Shown here: positions 21,935 to 32,154 of the stretch, in pieces
Position numbering within the stretch: position 1 is the first letter of the stretch
Layout of the letters: every line of letters begins with the position of its first letter
Source: Histomonas meleagridis
Taxonomy: Eukaryota; Parabasalia; Tritrichomonadida; Dientamoebidae
NCBI GenBank assembly: GCA_020186115.1
Contig: WSYJ01000149.1
Location: forward strand, 434,001-498,000
DNA length: 64,000 nt
Direction of reading: 5' to 3'
The notes under the pieces: generated by a model
The model's input: only the letters and a program-made list of their open reading frames with translations
What the model was told of the DNA's origin: nothing
Databases searched by the model: none
Translations under genes and position numbers: made by a program

Positions 21935-22660
21935 CCTAGGAGATGTACCTTCAGAAAATTTGTAATTACTTTTTCAAGTATATACACTTAAAATATTAAA
22001 AAATTTTTATAGTAAAAATTATTCGTCTAGATTCGGATTATTCGAGTATATTACTTATATTTATATAAATTAAATATTTCGAAATTTGATCGAAAAATTA
22101 TTTTATAATTTTTTGATGATTCATACATATTAATATGCACAATAATATTGCTAAGTATGCTATTAGGTTTTTTCTAAAATAAATATTATTGATTTTGAGA
22201 AAAAGTACATTTATTATATAAATTTACATGACGAAAGATCATCAAGACTCTAAAAACTCACTGTTTTTATTCTGTTAAAAATTCTATATAAGAATTTACA
22301 TTAACTATATTTTATTAGTTTGAAATATTTATGGATTTCTCCTCCTGAATTTCGAGAAAAAGTAGTATTTTGCACGACGGTTTAAAAACCGTAATTTATC
22401 ATTCAAATATTTTATGGTTATAAACTTTTTGTATGGAAAATAATCGTTGATAAAAGAAAACATGTTTTATATGCATTTTCTAACAACTATTTCTCAAAAC
22501 TCAGCAGAAGAATTCTAATAAAACTTTGATATGATTTCAATCAAATCATAATTATAATCATATTTGAAAATGAAGGGGAAAAAAGGGTCAATTTTATTTT
22601 ATTTATAATTTAAATAATGTGTTTTTTGTTGAAAAATAAATATATTGTCACTTTTTATAA

Positions 22661-24485
22661 ATGGAAAAACAAAGAGAAGCTAAAAAACAAAACAGATCAA
22701 AAGAATCCACATCGCAAAAATACATTCAACAAGTTTATCAGTCAATAATAATGTTAATATTATACGAAATATATAAGTTAATCAAAATATTCGAACAAGA
22801 TCAAATATTGGAACAAGTCCAATAAAGCAAACTCATGTAAAAAACATACCAAAGATATTACCATATTTTAATGAAATTGTTGAAAATGTATATAGTAGTC
22901 CAAAAGGGAGAAGGTGGACTGTAGGTTCACTAATTTTATGTTCAATGGTTCATTTTTATTCTCCATCGTCCTATTCAATTTTCAAAGAGCAAATGCCCCT
23001 TTCTGCAATTTCAACACTTTATAAAATACTTAGTTCTGAAATTTTGAATAATGAACTTTTGTTAAATGAATCTAAATTACCTGATCTATTGAAAATTTAT
23101 GAAGAGAAATTTAGATATAATAATTCTATGCCAAAAGAAAAGGCCATTATTGCTGTTGATGCTGTTAGTGTAACAAAATTTTAAAAAATTTTCAAAAATG
23201 GGACAGTTTCAGGTATGTTAAAAATTTTTAATGTTACCCAAGAGGAACTTAATACAATTCGAAACTCTTATCAAAAATTTGAACAATTTATTATAAATAA
23301 CTCCAAAAATTCTATGAATTCTGCATTTGTTTTCCAACCTCAGCCAATCAACCATTCGAATCCTTGTATTTTAATTCATGTAATTCCTTCAAATTGTAGT
23401 AAAGCCAATACAGATATTACCAAAAAATTAGATGAATTAAAAATTTTTATTGAAAATCATACTAATTTCAGTATAATTGAATATCCTGCTGATGGTGATA
23501 ATTTCTATCGGAACTTTTCAAGAGAACAAGTTTTGAATGAAAAAAATAAATCATTGATATTATTTACACTTATTAAAATAAGGTAGATATTGGTTTTTAA
23601 AAAATTTAAATCAATATACACCAGATATCAATCAATTCAAAAATGATTTTTGCAATGAATACAATTTACAATCAATTATTATGTCAGACGAAAAAATCAC
23701 GAAAATGCATGATTCTTTACCAATTAAACTATTTGGCAGAAATACATTAATAAAATCTTTCGACAAATCTCACAACGATCAAATTTTTTAATATTTTCTC
23801 CCATGGTCACTTTTTATTATTTCAATCAATAACGATCACATTTCTGTCAAAAGTAGATGTAAATATCTGAAACTTGCATTGATGTATTTTAAACAATTTT
23901 ATTATATTTATGATTATAATTTAATGATTGATACAAAAGGCACTATAATCAGCTTATTGAAATTTTTAAAATCTGAACAAGGAAACATTACTTTAAATAG
24001 ACTTAGCTCAAATTTTTTGAAACATTCTTTTAATGTTTTAAGAATGAAAGCTCGAAACCATGATTCTATATGTAAATTTATTAATGACATTAAAAGGGTT
24101 AACTTCATCAGGTTACACAAAAGAATGTACATTAAAACAGTGACTAGACACAGAATTAATGAATTCGGAAAAATTATCGAACTTGATGGCAGTTTTAATG
24201 ATGAAAATTTAAATAATTTATCAAATTCAATTGTAAGGTTTATATATTTCAATGTGAAGGATCCACTTTTTGAATCCAATATTTTCTTCTCAATCTAATA
24301 TACAAGGAAGACAAGAAATGGATCAATCTGGAAGAAAATATTGTGCTTGGACAAAAAAAGAAGAAAAAAAACTCAAAGATTTAAACAGCAACTTTGGTGG
24401 TGATATCAATAAATTAATTGAATATTTTCCTGATCGCTCTCCAGAGTCAATAAAAAAGAAAATAACAAGAATGAACGTTAAGTAA
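22661..24485 (+). pseudogene. Broken transposase with C-terminal Myb-like domain
   Basis: Coding character continues from ATG at 22661 to 24485 across stops and frameshifts. The pieces, in order, are: a basic start (MEKQREAKKQNRSKES); a segment joined to 22945-23184 with an acidic residue in IIAVDAVSV; after an in-frame TAA, 23215-23586 with a second acidic motif (EYPADGDNFY); an open stretch at 23590-23790; then 23879-24298 with LSSNFLKHSFNVLRMKARNH, which resembles the end of a DDE core but has Lys where an acidic residue would be expected. The last piece (24270-24485) carries CAWTKKEEKKLKDL and EYFPDRSPESIKKKI, a SANT/Myb-like DNA-binding module. It is inactive as written. Confidence 0.65.
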
Positions 24486-24523
24486 AATTCTTAACTTTAC
24501 TTCCCATTTTTGTGAGAATAATT

Positions 24524-24540
24524 AGTCGGAACCACTCTGT
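24524..24540 (-). repeat. Right terminal inverted repeat
   Basis: 17 bases, exactly complementary to 21918-21934. Confidence 0.8.
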
Positions 24541-24709
24541 TGTAAGATCTCATAGAATAACGGTTGCTTAAGTTTGCGGAAGAATGTTTCTTATATTAGG
24601 TAAAATATTGTCACATCTAAGTACATAAGACGATTATTGGTATGGCTTTGCGCTTTAAATCTTTACACTCTTTCAAAAAACAAAAAAAAAAGTAAATGGG
24701 CCAAAGAGT

Positions 24710-25165
24710 TTAAATTCCAAATGCCTTGAGAAGTTCGTGGAAGTCAAGTTTTCCATTCATATCGGTATCAAGAACCATTATATCTTGTTGAGCTTGTTGC
24801 AACGTAATTGGGATACCAATTAATGTTCCAAACTCAATCATTTCGTAAACGTCAAGTAATCCATCATGATCAACATCAATACAATCAAAAATCAATTTAA
24901 AGAGGTACGTAGCATCAGCAGCAGACTTGTTACAAGCATCAATGTATTCAAGAAATTCATCGAAGCTAAGTAATCCATCATTATTTTTGTCGAAAATTCT
25001 AAAAATGGCTTCCACAAAATATGGGTCAAGTTGGTTAGCTTGCATAAATTGGGAAAATTCTTGTTTAGAAAGGAATCCGTTTTTGTCTGCGTCAATTGCA
25101 TTAAAAGACGCCATTAAGCCATTGATTTGTTCTTGAGAAAAGTTATAATTTGGGATATGATCCAT
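24710..25165 (-). CDS. Four-EF-hand calcium-binding protein (calmodulin/centrin-like)
   Basis: 151 residues with four canonical EF-hand loops: DADKNGFLSKQE, DKNNDGLLSFDE, DVDHDGLLDVYE and DTDMNGKLDFHE. All have acidic residues at positions 1, 3 and 12, so all four should bind Ca2+. The start is ATG at 25163-25165 (MDHIPNYNF); an upstream extension to 25204 begins with TTG. On the coding strand TCATTTT ends three bases before the ATG, a good Inr match. It is a calcium sensor; the partner is unknown. Confidence 0.92.
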   Translation of the reverse strand: MDHIPNYNFSQEQINGLMASFNAIDADKNGFLSKQEFSQFMQANQLDPYFVEAIFRIFDKNNDGLLSFDEFLEYIDACNKSAADATYLFKLIFDCIDVDHDGLLDVYEMIEFGTLIGIPITLQQAQQDIMVLDTDMNGKLDFHELLKAFGI

Positions 25166-25611
25166 GGAAAATGAATCCTTTTGGAAAAGATATTTAAATT
25201 GCAACTCCCATTTTTTGATAAAAACGCAAAAATTGAATTTAATTTAATCGTAGACTTTATTATTTTTGCCTTTGTGCTTTCTATGTTAATTAACGATTTA
25301 TGCTTCTAAAATCATTTGTAAAAACCAGTGTGTTTACTATATATCATACACCATTTTGGATTTAGAAAAATTATTTTAAATATGAAATATTTTGACACTA
25401 TAATTGACATAATAGTAACTATTATGATAACAATTACATAGCCTTCATCTGTTTTCATATATAGCCATGTCAGGAAAAAAGATCTTCTTTGATTGCAATT
25501 GCAATGGTAATTAAGTACGCCGATAAAGAACGACTTTTGTGTAACGGCCAAATTGAATGTTGATTTCGCACAAAAATATTTTTAAATTTGAATAATTAAA
25601 AATCATTTTCA
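25166..25611. other. Intergenic region (divergent promoters)
   Basis: 446 bases between the EF-hand and CK1 genes, transcribed apart. There is no gene. TCATTTTCA at 25602-25610 immediately precedes the ATG at 25612 and looks like an Inr. Confidence 0.5.
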
Positions 25612-25648
25612 ATGGGTGTCAGGACCTCACAATTTCAAGACAGCAAAT

Positions 25649-26839
25649 ATGGACCTTCGCGGACAAGTAATGGCGGAACGCTTCAAGCTTTGCGATAGAA
25701 TAGGCGCGGGAAGTTTCGGGGAGATATACATTTGCGAGGATCTTGAAGATCACCAAAGATATGCTGTTAAACTTGAAAGTGTTAATACAAAAGTACCCCA
25801 ACTAAAATTCGAAGCAAAGCTATACAAGCTATTCCTTGGATTTTCAAGTATTGGTCAATTACACTGGTATGGTCGTTTCAACAAACACCATGCATTAGTT
25901 TTTGATTATCTAGGAAAATCTCTCGAATATTATAAGAAAATTTACCAGCGCCTTAGCCTTAAAACAGTTCTTATGCTTGCAGACCAGATGCTTACCTGTA
26001 TTGAATATTTTCATCGAAAATGTTTTATTCATCGTGACATAAAGCCAGATAATTTTGTCATGGGGCTTGATAACAATGCCAACCTTGTTTACATCATTGA
26101 CTTTGGACTTGCCAAACAATATTGTAATCCCAATACACATACACATATTCCTTTTACAAGCGGTAAATCGCTCACTGGCACAGCTCGTTATGCTTCTGTC
26201 AATGCCCTTCGTGGAGTTGAGCAATCGCGTCGAGACGATCTTGAATCATTAGGATATGTATTAGTATATCTTCTGAAAGACCGCTTACCCTGGATGGGAC
26301 TTCCTCTTGGTAATTCTCATCCCAAATACGCGCCAATTCTCCGTGTTAAGGAAGCCACATCTGCCGAAAGTCTTTGCGATGGACTTCCAGATGAGTTTTT
26401 GGAGTATTTCCGCCTCGTCAAAAACCTTTCTTTCAGCCAGAAGCCCAACTACAAACAGTACCGGAGGCTTTTCAGGCAATGTTTTGAGAGATATGGGTTT
26501 ACATATGATTACAAATATGAATGGACAACACCACAGAAGAGAACAAGGAAACTATCAATGCCAAGACTGCCATCGCCTAAGCAAATGCCATTAGCATTAC
26601 AACAGAAGAATGAAGCAATTAATCACCTGAGATTGATACGATCAAATAGTGGAACAAACTTAAGCAGAAGTGGACAATTGGACTCAGTGCATGTGAATGC
26701 AATGTCTTCCAAGTTCGAAACTTGCTTAGGATCAGGTGAAGAAGATGCAAGCGAATCATTTGATTTGGATTTCGATACATCTTACACTTATGAAACTTAT
26801 GAATATAGCTATACATATGAAACTGATACGTCCAGTTGA
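25649..26839 (+). CDS. Casein kinase 1 family protein kinase
   Basis: 396 residues from ATG at 25649 (MDLRGQVMAERF). The kinase motifs are complete: GAGSFGEIY, catalytic AVKLE (K41), HRDIKPDNF, IIDFGLAKQY, and the CK1 signature VNALRGVEQSRRDDLESLGY followed by LPWMGLP. The tail (about residues 290-396) is Ser/Arg-rich and ends in a Tyr/Thr/Glu-rich segment (TSYTYETYEYSYTYETDTSS). The reading frame is open upstream to a GTG at 25616. The Inr-proximal ATG at 25612 would join this frame if the GGG at 25614-25616 were GG, giving a longer N-terminus. It is probably active. Confidence 0.94.
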   Translation: MDLRGQVMAERFKLCDRIGAGSFGEIYICEDLEDHQRYAVKLESVNTKVPQLKFEAKLYKLFLGFSSIGQLHWYGRFNKHHALVFDYLGKSLEYYKKIYQRLSLKTVLMLADQMLTCIEYFHRKCFIHRDIKPDNFVMGLDNNANLVYIIDFGLAKQYCNPNTHTHIPFTSGKSLTGTARYASVNALRGVEQSRRDDLESLGYVLVYLLKDRLPWMGLPLGNSHPKYAPILRVKEATSAESLCDGLPDEFLEYFRLVKNLSFSQKPNYKQYRRLFRQCFERYGFTYDYKYEWTTPQKRTRKLSMPRLPSPKQMPLALQQKNEAINHLRLIRSNSGTNLSRSGQLDSVHVNAMSSKFETCLGSGEEDASESFDLDFDTSYTYETYEYSYTYETDTSS

Positions 26840-27489
26840 GGCGAAATTTAATTAAAGAAAAATATACCTTTTTCAACTCGTTTTTTTTTCTTTGAATGAT
26901 AAAACTTTTTGAGTGAAATTAACGTTCTCGAATTTACAAAAAATATTTCTAAAATGCAAAAAATCAGATTTGATTTGTGACAAGTATCACTTATCGAAAA
27001 AAAATTTGAAGCATAAACTATACAATATCGTTTCTATCGTTATGTAAAATTTACAAAAAGTCGAGTGAAAAAAAATGGACTATCAATGATCATAAGCACG
27101 TTAAAAATGTCACTTTTTAGGTGGTTTCCGATAAAATTTTACTCAAAATCTCTGATCGGAAAGAAGAAAAAAAAAATCAATGATTAAAAGGGTAGCTGGT
27201 ACGATTCCATACAAATATTTTGTATTATGGAATTAAAAATAATAAGGTGTACTCAATAGACTTCCATTAAACTTTAAGAGTAAATAATACTATGAATAAT
27301 AATAAATTTTTTGTTGTTATGAATTTTACATCATTTTTTTCACAAAAATTATCATCAAATTATATGAAAATCATACAATGAAATATGATATAAAATATTC
27401 TAATCAACAAATTTAATGCGTTAATAATAATATATGAAAACAAAATGAATTTAGGATATGTTTATTTCAATATTTAAATATTTCCTCTT
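26840..27489. other. AT-rich intergenic region
   Basis: 650 bases without a gene. It contains GTCACTTTTTAG at 27109-27120, a motif repeated elsewhere in the window. Confidence 0.5.
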
Positions 27490-27835
27490 TTATCCTTGTG
27501 AATCTTTTAATTTTATTATGCCGTCACATTTATGATGTTGAATTTTGTCTGCAAATAATCGAATAATTTCTGCATTTTTCTCTTCTGATGATATCATAAG
27601 CGCTGTTTTATATGTTTATAAGTAATTCCAAATGTTTCATATGAAATTTCATATTTTTATAAAATATTTTAAATAAAACAAAAAAATATTTTTAGCATCA
27701 ATATCAATATTCTCTTGTTCAAGAAGCAATTTAACTATTTCTGTATGACCATTTAAAGATGCAAACATAAGTGCTGTTTGAAATAATATAAATAATTTCC
27801 AAATATTATATTAAATTCTCATCGAGCCACTTTTT
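27490..27835 (-). repeat. Ankyrin module remnant with 84-nt linker
   Basis: On the minus strand two ankyrin half-units are readable (ACAGCACTTATG: TALMFASLNGHTEIVKLL, then TALMISSEEKNAEIIRLF). They are separated by a linker at 27607-27690 of the same type as in the array at 45.6-47.1 kb (83 nt there; 84 here with an A7 run that could carry one extra base). The first unit is also preceded by the linker's conserved end (TTTGGAAATTATTT). No start codon is visible. Confidence 0.6.
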
Positions 27836-28026
27836 GAAATGAAAAAATTAAAAAAAATAATTTCGTTCACAATTTTCAATTCAATTTAAAATTGCAAAAA
27901 TTTTATTGTTTATATAGAAAGTGTATCTGAAATTTCCATACCAGCTCTGCTCATGTCTACTGAAAATAATGTGCAAAACTATTAATGTAAGCTAGTAACG
28001 TACAACATTTCATATTCTGATTCTTT

Positions 28027-28209
28027 TTAAATATAAATGAATGCAACCAATTTGTCATGAGTAATAGGAAATGGTTCTTCGTGTATTAGATTTCTCATCA
28101 CTTTGGCATAAGCATGAATCAGCCTATCATATGTACTTTTCGTTCCTGCTGAAACATTTGCGGCTGATATTGTATCAGCTTCAGCAAGTAATTGCTCCAT
28201 CAATGACAT
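28027..28209 (-). pseudogene. Fragment resembling a tyrosine recombinase core-binding domain
   Basis: A 60-codon frame (MSLMEQLLAEADTISAAN...) whose pattern SAGTKSTYDRLIHAYAKVM ... PITHDKLVAFI resembles the SAM-like core-binding region of tyrosine recombinases. It stops before any catalytic domain. It is probably a remnant of a mobile element; resemblance is by eye only. Confidence 0.4.
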
Positions 28210-28675
28210 TTTAAATATGATTCATAAAAAAAACTTAAAAACAATATTGAAAATTGTGAGCGCAATTACAAATAACGATTTAATGAAAAAAATATAATAT
28301 TTTTGTTTCTTAACAACACAAGAATTATTTAATTTGGCTGTTGACAAATTACAATGATGTAAATTAATAACGTATCTTCTCGAGGTAAGGGTAAAATTTT
28401 GATAATATTTACCATCATTCAAATTTGCTCCTATCGTCTCTTATCGTTGTTGCTATCGTTTGATATTAACCATGCAAAAGTCGATTATTGTCACTTTTTA
28501 AAATGAGAATAAATTTATCTCGTGCTAATTATGATATTATTTTCAGATTTATATTAATCAAATTTGTAATTATGTATATATATTATATATTCATAATATC
28601 AAGATCGTAGGATGATCGCTATATACGATGGGTGGAAATTGCAAGTCGAGTTTAATATATGAGATTAATAGTGAT
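28210..28675. other. AT-rich intergenic region
   Basis: No supported gene. It contains ATCGTTGTTGCTATCGTTTG near 28444-28463 (two ATCGTT motifs) and GTCACTTTTTA at 28490-28500, which resemble promoter-proximal elements but have no gene behind them. Confidence 0.4.
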
Positions 28676-28930
28676 GAAATTTCAGCGTTTTTGAAAGAAA
28701 AAAAATTAATATTAATGCTGATAATATAAGCTAATCAGCAAGAAATGGAAATTATAATTTGTTATAAATTTCCTTCAAAAAAATCAAATTCCAAAAAAAT
28801 ATTATGCCATTACTTCAGAATCAGATAATGTCGAACGTGTGAAACATATTTTAGAACAAAAAGGTATTGATATTAATGCAACATATATTCATTTTAATAA
28901 TTTATAATATGTTTTAATAATTTGGAATAT
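28676..28930 (+). pseudogene. Ankyrin repeat remnant
   Basis: Short pieces in shifting frames read as ankyrin ends: INADN near 28715-28730, then AITSESDNVERVKHILEQKG followed by IDINAT at about 28805-28880. An AT-rich linker with TTTAATAATTTGGAA follows, like the linkers elsewhere. It is too broken to be a gene. Confidence 0.45.
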
Positions 28931-29594
28931 ATAAAGTGTATTATAAGAAAAACTCCAACAAAAAAAGTGTTGGCAACAATCGTAACATTTGATAAATTTT
29001 CACACAATTTAAACGATGTTTCTCCAATCATTGGAGAAGATTTTCGCATATAAAAAAGTGGTGTTTGAAGGGTAAGGCTATCAATTGATCAACTAATTTT
29101 AGGCCCACAATTTTTGTTTTTTGCCAAATTCTAATTCTCCATTATATAAAGAAGCTGCGGAACAATATTCTACAAACACTACTGCATTCAAGCAAAAGGC
29201 TCAAGAGTACATGACTCTTTACTGCAAGTATAAATAAAGATGATTATATATTTTTAACTCTCAATAATATTTTCATCTTTTACAAATTTGTTCAGGTACT
29301 TATAAAGTGTAAACATAATCATTAAAATTCAACATATATAAATTTAATTGGTTGGTTTTAACTTAAAAAATCTTCATTGTAAATTCATTAAAATTTTCAT
29401 TTTATTGTTAAGGTATAAATCATCTGTTAGCAAATATAAATAACATTTACAAATCATTGAATATTTACAACTTAATTAGAATTTTTTTCTTTAGGTTTTT
29501 CATCTAATAAGAAAAAATTAAATTTTGTCATGAAAAAAAAATATTTATTAAAAATTAAAAATTGCATTACCTACAAATGCTAATTCAATAAAAA
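28931..29594. other. AT-rich region with one short coding-like fragment
   Basis: At 29121-29237 a 38-codon frame (SPLYKEAAEQYSTNTTAFKQ onward) has non-AT-driven, helical composition and ends in TAAATAA; I cannot assign it. CTCCAATCATTGGAG at 29020-29034 is a short palindrome. The rest shows nothing. Confidence 0.35.
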
Positions 29595-30191
29595 TTATAT
29601 TTTAACGAATCCTTTATCTAAGAAATCTGTTCCAAACGGATCTTCTTCGATATGTGAAGTTTGTACACCAGAAAAACCGGTTATTGTTTCCGGCTCTTCA
29701 TTCGTAGCATTATTCATTTTACTTTTGTCCTCTTGAGTTTTTTCATATTCATATAAAATCGATGACGAACTTTTATCTTTAGCATGTTTAACAACACAAC
29801 CAAGAGTACCAATAATTATTAAAATTATAACAATTGAACCACAAATGATTCCAATTAATAATTCTAATGAAATTTTATTATTATTTAAATCATAATTATC
29901 ATTTAAATAAAAAACAGTAAAGAAATCTGAATAATAACTATAGAATGTGGTGTATGTAATAACTTTATAATCATAAAATACAAATAATGAAACAAAATGT
30001 ATGTATATGGTAACGCTAAAAGAAATTGTATCTGAATTAGTTAAATATGAATACGAAATTATTGTTTGTGTAACTGTCATAACATAAATTAATGTTTGGG
30101 AATAACTTTGACTTATAGTAACACCATCAGAAATATTATGTGATGACAATTGAGCAGGAGTAAAAGCATCTGAAGAAGTGAATGTATAAGT
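29595..30191 (-). pseudogene. C-terminal half of a type I surface protein cut by a mariner
   Basis: The frame is open from the mariner end to the stop. It starts TTYTFTSSDAFTPAQL, continues with a Thr/Ser/Tyr-rich stalk, a membrane segment (LLIGIICGSIVIILIIIGTL) and a tail ending EEDPFGTDFLDKGFVKI. No ATG precedes it; the frame at 30149 begins with TTG. The missing N-terminal part lies beyond the mariner at 31463-31800. The tail resembles that of the decayed gene at 52351-53170, so the two belong to one family. Confidence 0.65.
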
Positions 30192-30223
30192 GGTGGAAAA
30201 AGTGCGTTCGTCAGCCTTTTTTT
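30192..30223 (+). repeat. Mariner terminal inverted repeat, left
   Basis: It begins GGTGGAAAAAGTGCGTTCGT and matches the complement of 31428-31459 at 30 of 32 positions. Confidence 0.85.
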
Positions 30224-30260
30224 AAATGAATAAAAAAGTAAAAGAAATTTTGTTTATTTA

Positions 30261-31268
30261 TTATGATATGTATTCACCTTGAGTTTCAATTGTAATTAAA
30301 AGTCTGTTCATCCATTCATTATATACGGCTCTGAAGGTGTCTTTATAAATATTATACAGTAATGTTTCAACTTTTTGAAAAAGTCGATCTTCATTTTCAA
30401 ACTTCTCACCTTCGAGCATTTTTTTTAGATATCCAAACAGAAAAAAGTCAGAAGGTGCGAGGTCTGGCGAAAACGAAGGTTGCGGAAGTCTTTTAATTCC
30501 CAATTCATTCAATTTTTCATGAACCAAATGAGGCCGGGCGTTATCCATATGCAAAAAATATCCCTTCGTTGAAATTCTTTTTGCCAAATCTCCAAGTACA
30601 ATCTCAGAAAAAAAAATTCGATTAAATTTTTGGCCTATCGGGAGCATTGTTATTGATTTGATACCAGTTATAGACCATATAACAGATATCATTACTTTTT
30701 TGGAGGCAATAGTTTGTTTGGGTTTGTATGGTTTGTGCACTCCAGATTCATTCCACATCGAGTTTCTCCCGTTAACAAAATAAATCCAGGTTTCATCTTG
30801 CGTCAATATGTGTCTTAGTCTGTAGTCATTTGAACTAGAAAGGAATTCAAATAATTCAGAAGCAATGGCAGCTCTTTTGGCTTTAATTTCTGGAGTCTAC
30901 TTATGTGGGATCCATTTGAAGTTAACTTTTTTCATCCCTAAAATATTAATCATTATATTTTTCACTGTTTTTGGATCTGCGCCTACATTCTTCGCAATTT
31001 TCTTCGTCGATGCATATGGATAACCTAATATAAAACTGGTTATTCTTTGATCTAAATCTGATCTTCTTGGTCTCCCTGTTTTTTTCTGTTCGAAAATTGA
31101 AAAGGTATGTTCATTCATCATCTTTTTTGTTAATTTCTGAACTGTTCGAAGTGTAATAATATTATCACCATATACAGCACATAATCGTCTATATATGTCT
31201 TGATTTTCATTTGATTCTAACCAAAGGAAATGGACAACAGAACGTAATTCCTCAATTGGAACTGACAT
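30261..31268 (-). pseudogene. Mariner transposase with one premature stop
   Basis: The N-terminal part (31268-30897) holds two helix-turn-helix regions (LWLESNENQDIYRRL; STKKIAKNVGADPKTVKNI). An in-frame TAG at 30897-30899 follows PHK. The frame then continues through TPEIKAKRAAIASELFEF to the catalytic core: first Asp in LTQDETWIYF, second in HMDNARPH, third in FSPDLAPSDFFLFGYLKK. I count 31 residues between the last two Asp; mariner has 34. Apart from the TAG the frame is open, so the copy is young. Length matches the usual 340-350 residues. Confidence 0.88.
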
Positions 31269-31427
31269 TAAAATGATTAAACGTTCTTCTTCAGAGGTAT
31301 CCTGAAAAAAAGTTATTTACTTCATGCATCATATTTATTTGGAAAAAAGTATTATAATAATAATGATAATATATTTATTATAAATTTTATTTATATAATT
31401 TGATTTCATTAATATTCAATATAAATC

Positions 31428-31459
31428 AAAAAAAAGCTGACGAACGGACTTTTTCCACC
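31428..31459 (-). repeat. Mariner terminal inverted repeat, right
   Basis: Complementary to 30192-30223 with two mismatches. Confidence 0.85.
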
Positions 31460-31462
31460 CCT

Positions 31463-31800
31463 ATACTTTACGCAGGAAATGTATGTGTTGGATCAAATGT
31501 CATCAACGGATTAAACGTAGATGATGGATCAAATGTAGATGTTAAAGAATATGTATTTGACCCTGTAAATTTTAATGTTGGTGGAGGGGTACATCCTTCT
31601 ACTGATGAAGTAAAGATTTCTAACTGACCAAATGTATTATTTTGATGTTCCACCATAAAAATTAAAACAATTAAGGGTATTGCATCGATAAAATGCGTAA
31701 TCACCAATAAAATTTACATTTTCTCCAATAGAAATTGATTCCAATGCAGAACACTCACAAAATGCTGCATCTCCAATTGATTCTACTTGGAATTGATGTA
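31463..31800 (-). pseudogene. BspA-like LRR and stalk fragment upstream of the mariner
   Basis: On the minus strand, 31800-31660 reads as two BspA/TpLRR units (ESIGDAAFCECSALESISIG, NFIGDYAFYRCNTL). A frame change near 31645 leads to IFTSSVEGCTPPPTLKFTG and then STFDPSSTFNPLMTFDPTHT, a repeat of the form S-T-F-x-P. It runs into the mariner. With 29595-30191 it makes one gene: LRRs, T/S-rich stalk, membrane segment and DPF-type tail. Confidence 0.6.
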
Positions 31801-31976
31801 AATCATAAAGATATTGAATTGTTTTGTTTAATATTTATTTTAATAATTTTATATCTCAAAATAATAATTGGAAATTATTCAAATTATTTTATACAGCACT
31901 TATTAGAGCATCTTGGAAAGGCTATACAGAAATAGTTAAATTACTACGTGAATACAAAGGAAATGATATTAAATAA
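31780..31976 (+). repeat. Ankyrin module with an 83-nt linker (solo copy)
   Basis: On the plus strand GIDVNHK (31789-31809) is followed by a linker of exactly 83 nt (31810-31892). It contains CTCAAAATAATAATTGGAAA. Then comes ACAGCACTTATTAGAGCATC, reading TALIRASWKGYTEIVKLLRE, to a stop at 31974-31976. The linker length and conserved right half equal those of the array at 45.6-47.1 kb, although this copy is 14 kb away and on the other strand. Confidence 0.7.
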
Positions 31977-32154
31977 ATCATAATTTTTTTTTGTTATTAT
32001 TATTAAAATGATATGATTTTTTTTTTTTTTTGAAAAATACGACAATTCAACAAATAACGATACCTCATTCATTCCACATGTAAACGGTCGTATCAAAATA
32101 ATAAAAAAAGAATTTTCAGATAAGAAATCAATAAATATACGAAGAATAACAATT

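Larger units (their letters stand above)
21918..24540. mobile_element. Degenerate DNA transposon with 17-bp terminal inverted repeats
   Basis: The ends are perfect inverted repeats of 17 bp: ACAGAGTGGTTCCGACT at 21918-21934 and its complement at 24524-24540. The 2,623-bp interval encodes one broken transposase on the plus strand. The left 740 bases are non-coding. No clear target-site duplication is visible (flanks TTATT and TGTAA). The superfamily is uncertain. Confidence 0.75.
30190..31462 (-). mobile_element. Mariner-family transposon
   Basis: About 1.27 kb, bounded by inverted repeats of 32 bp with two mismatches (30192-30223 and 31428-31459). TATA-type sequence lies at both edges, as expected for TA insertion. 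It contains a single transposase gene of about 335 codons on the minus strand with one in-frame stop. The insertion splits a surface-protein gene. Confidence 0.88.

Noticed and set aside
21913..24545. Target-site duplication of the 17-bp-TIR transposon
   Set aside because: Flanking bases TTATT and TGTAA do not match; any duplication has been lost or is too short to claim.
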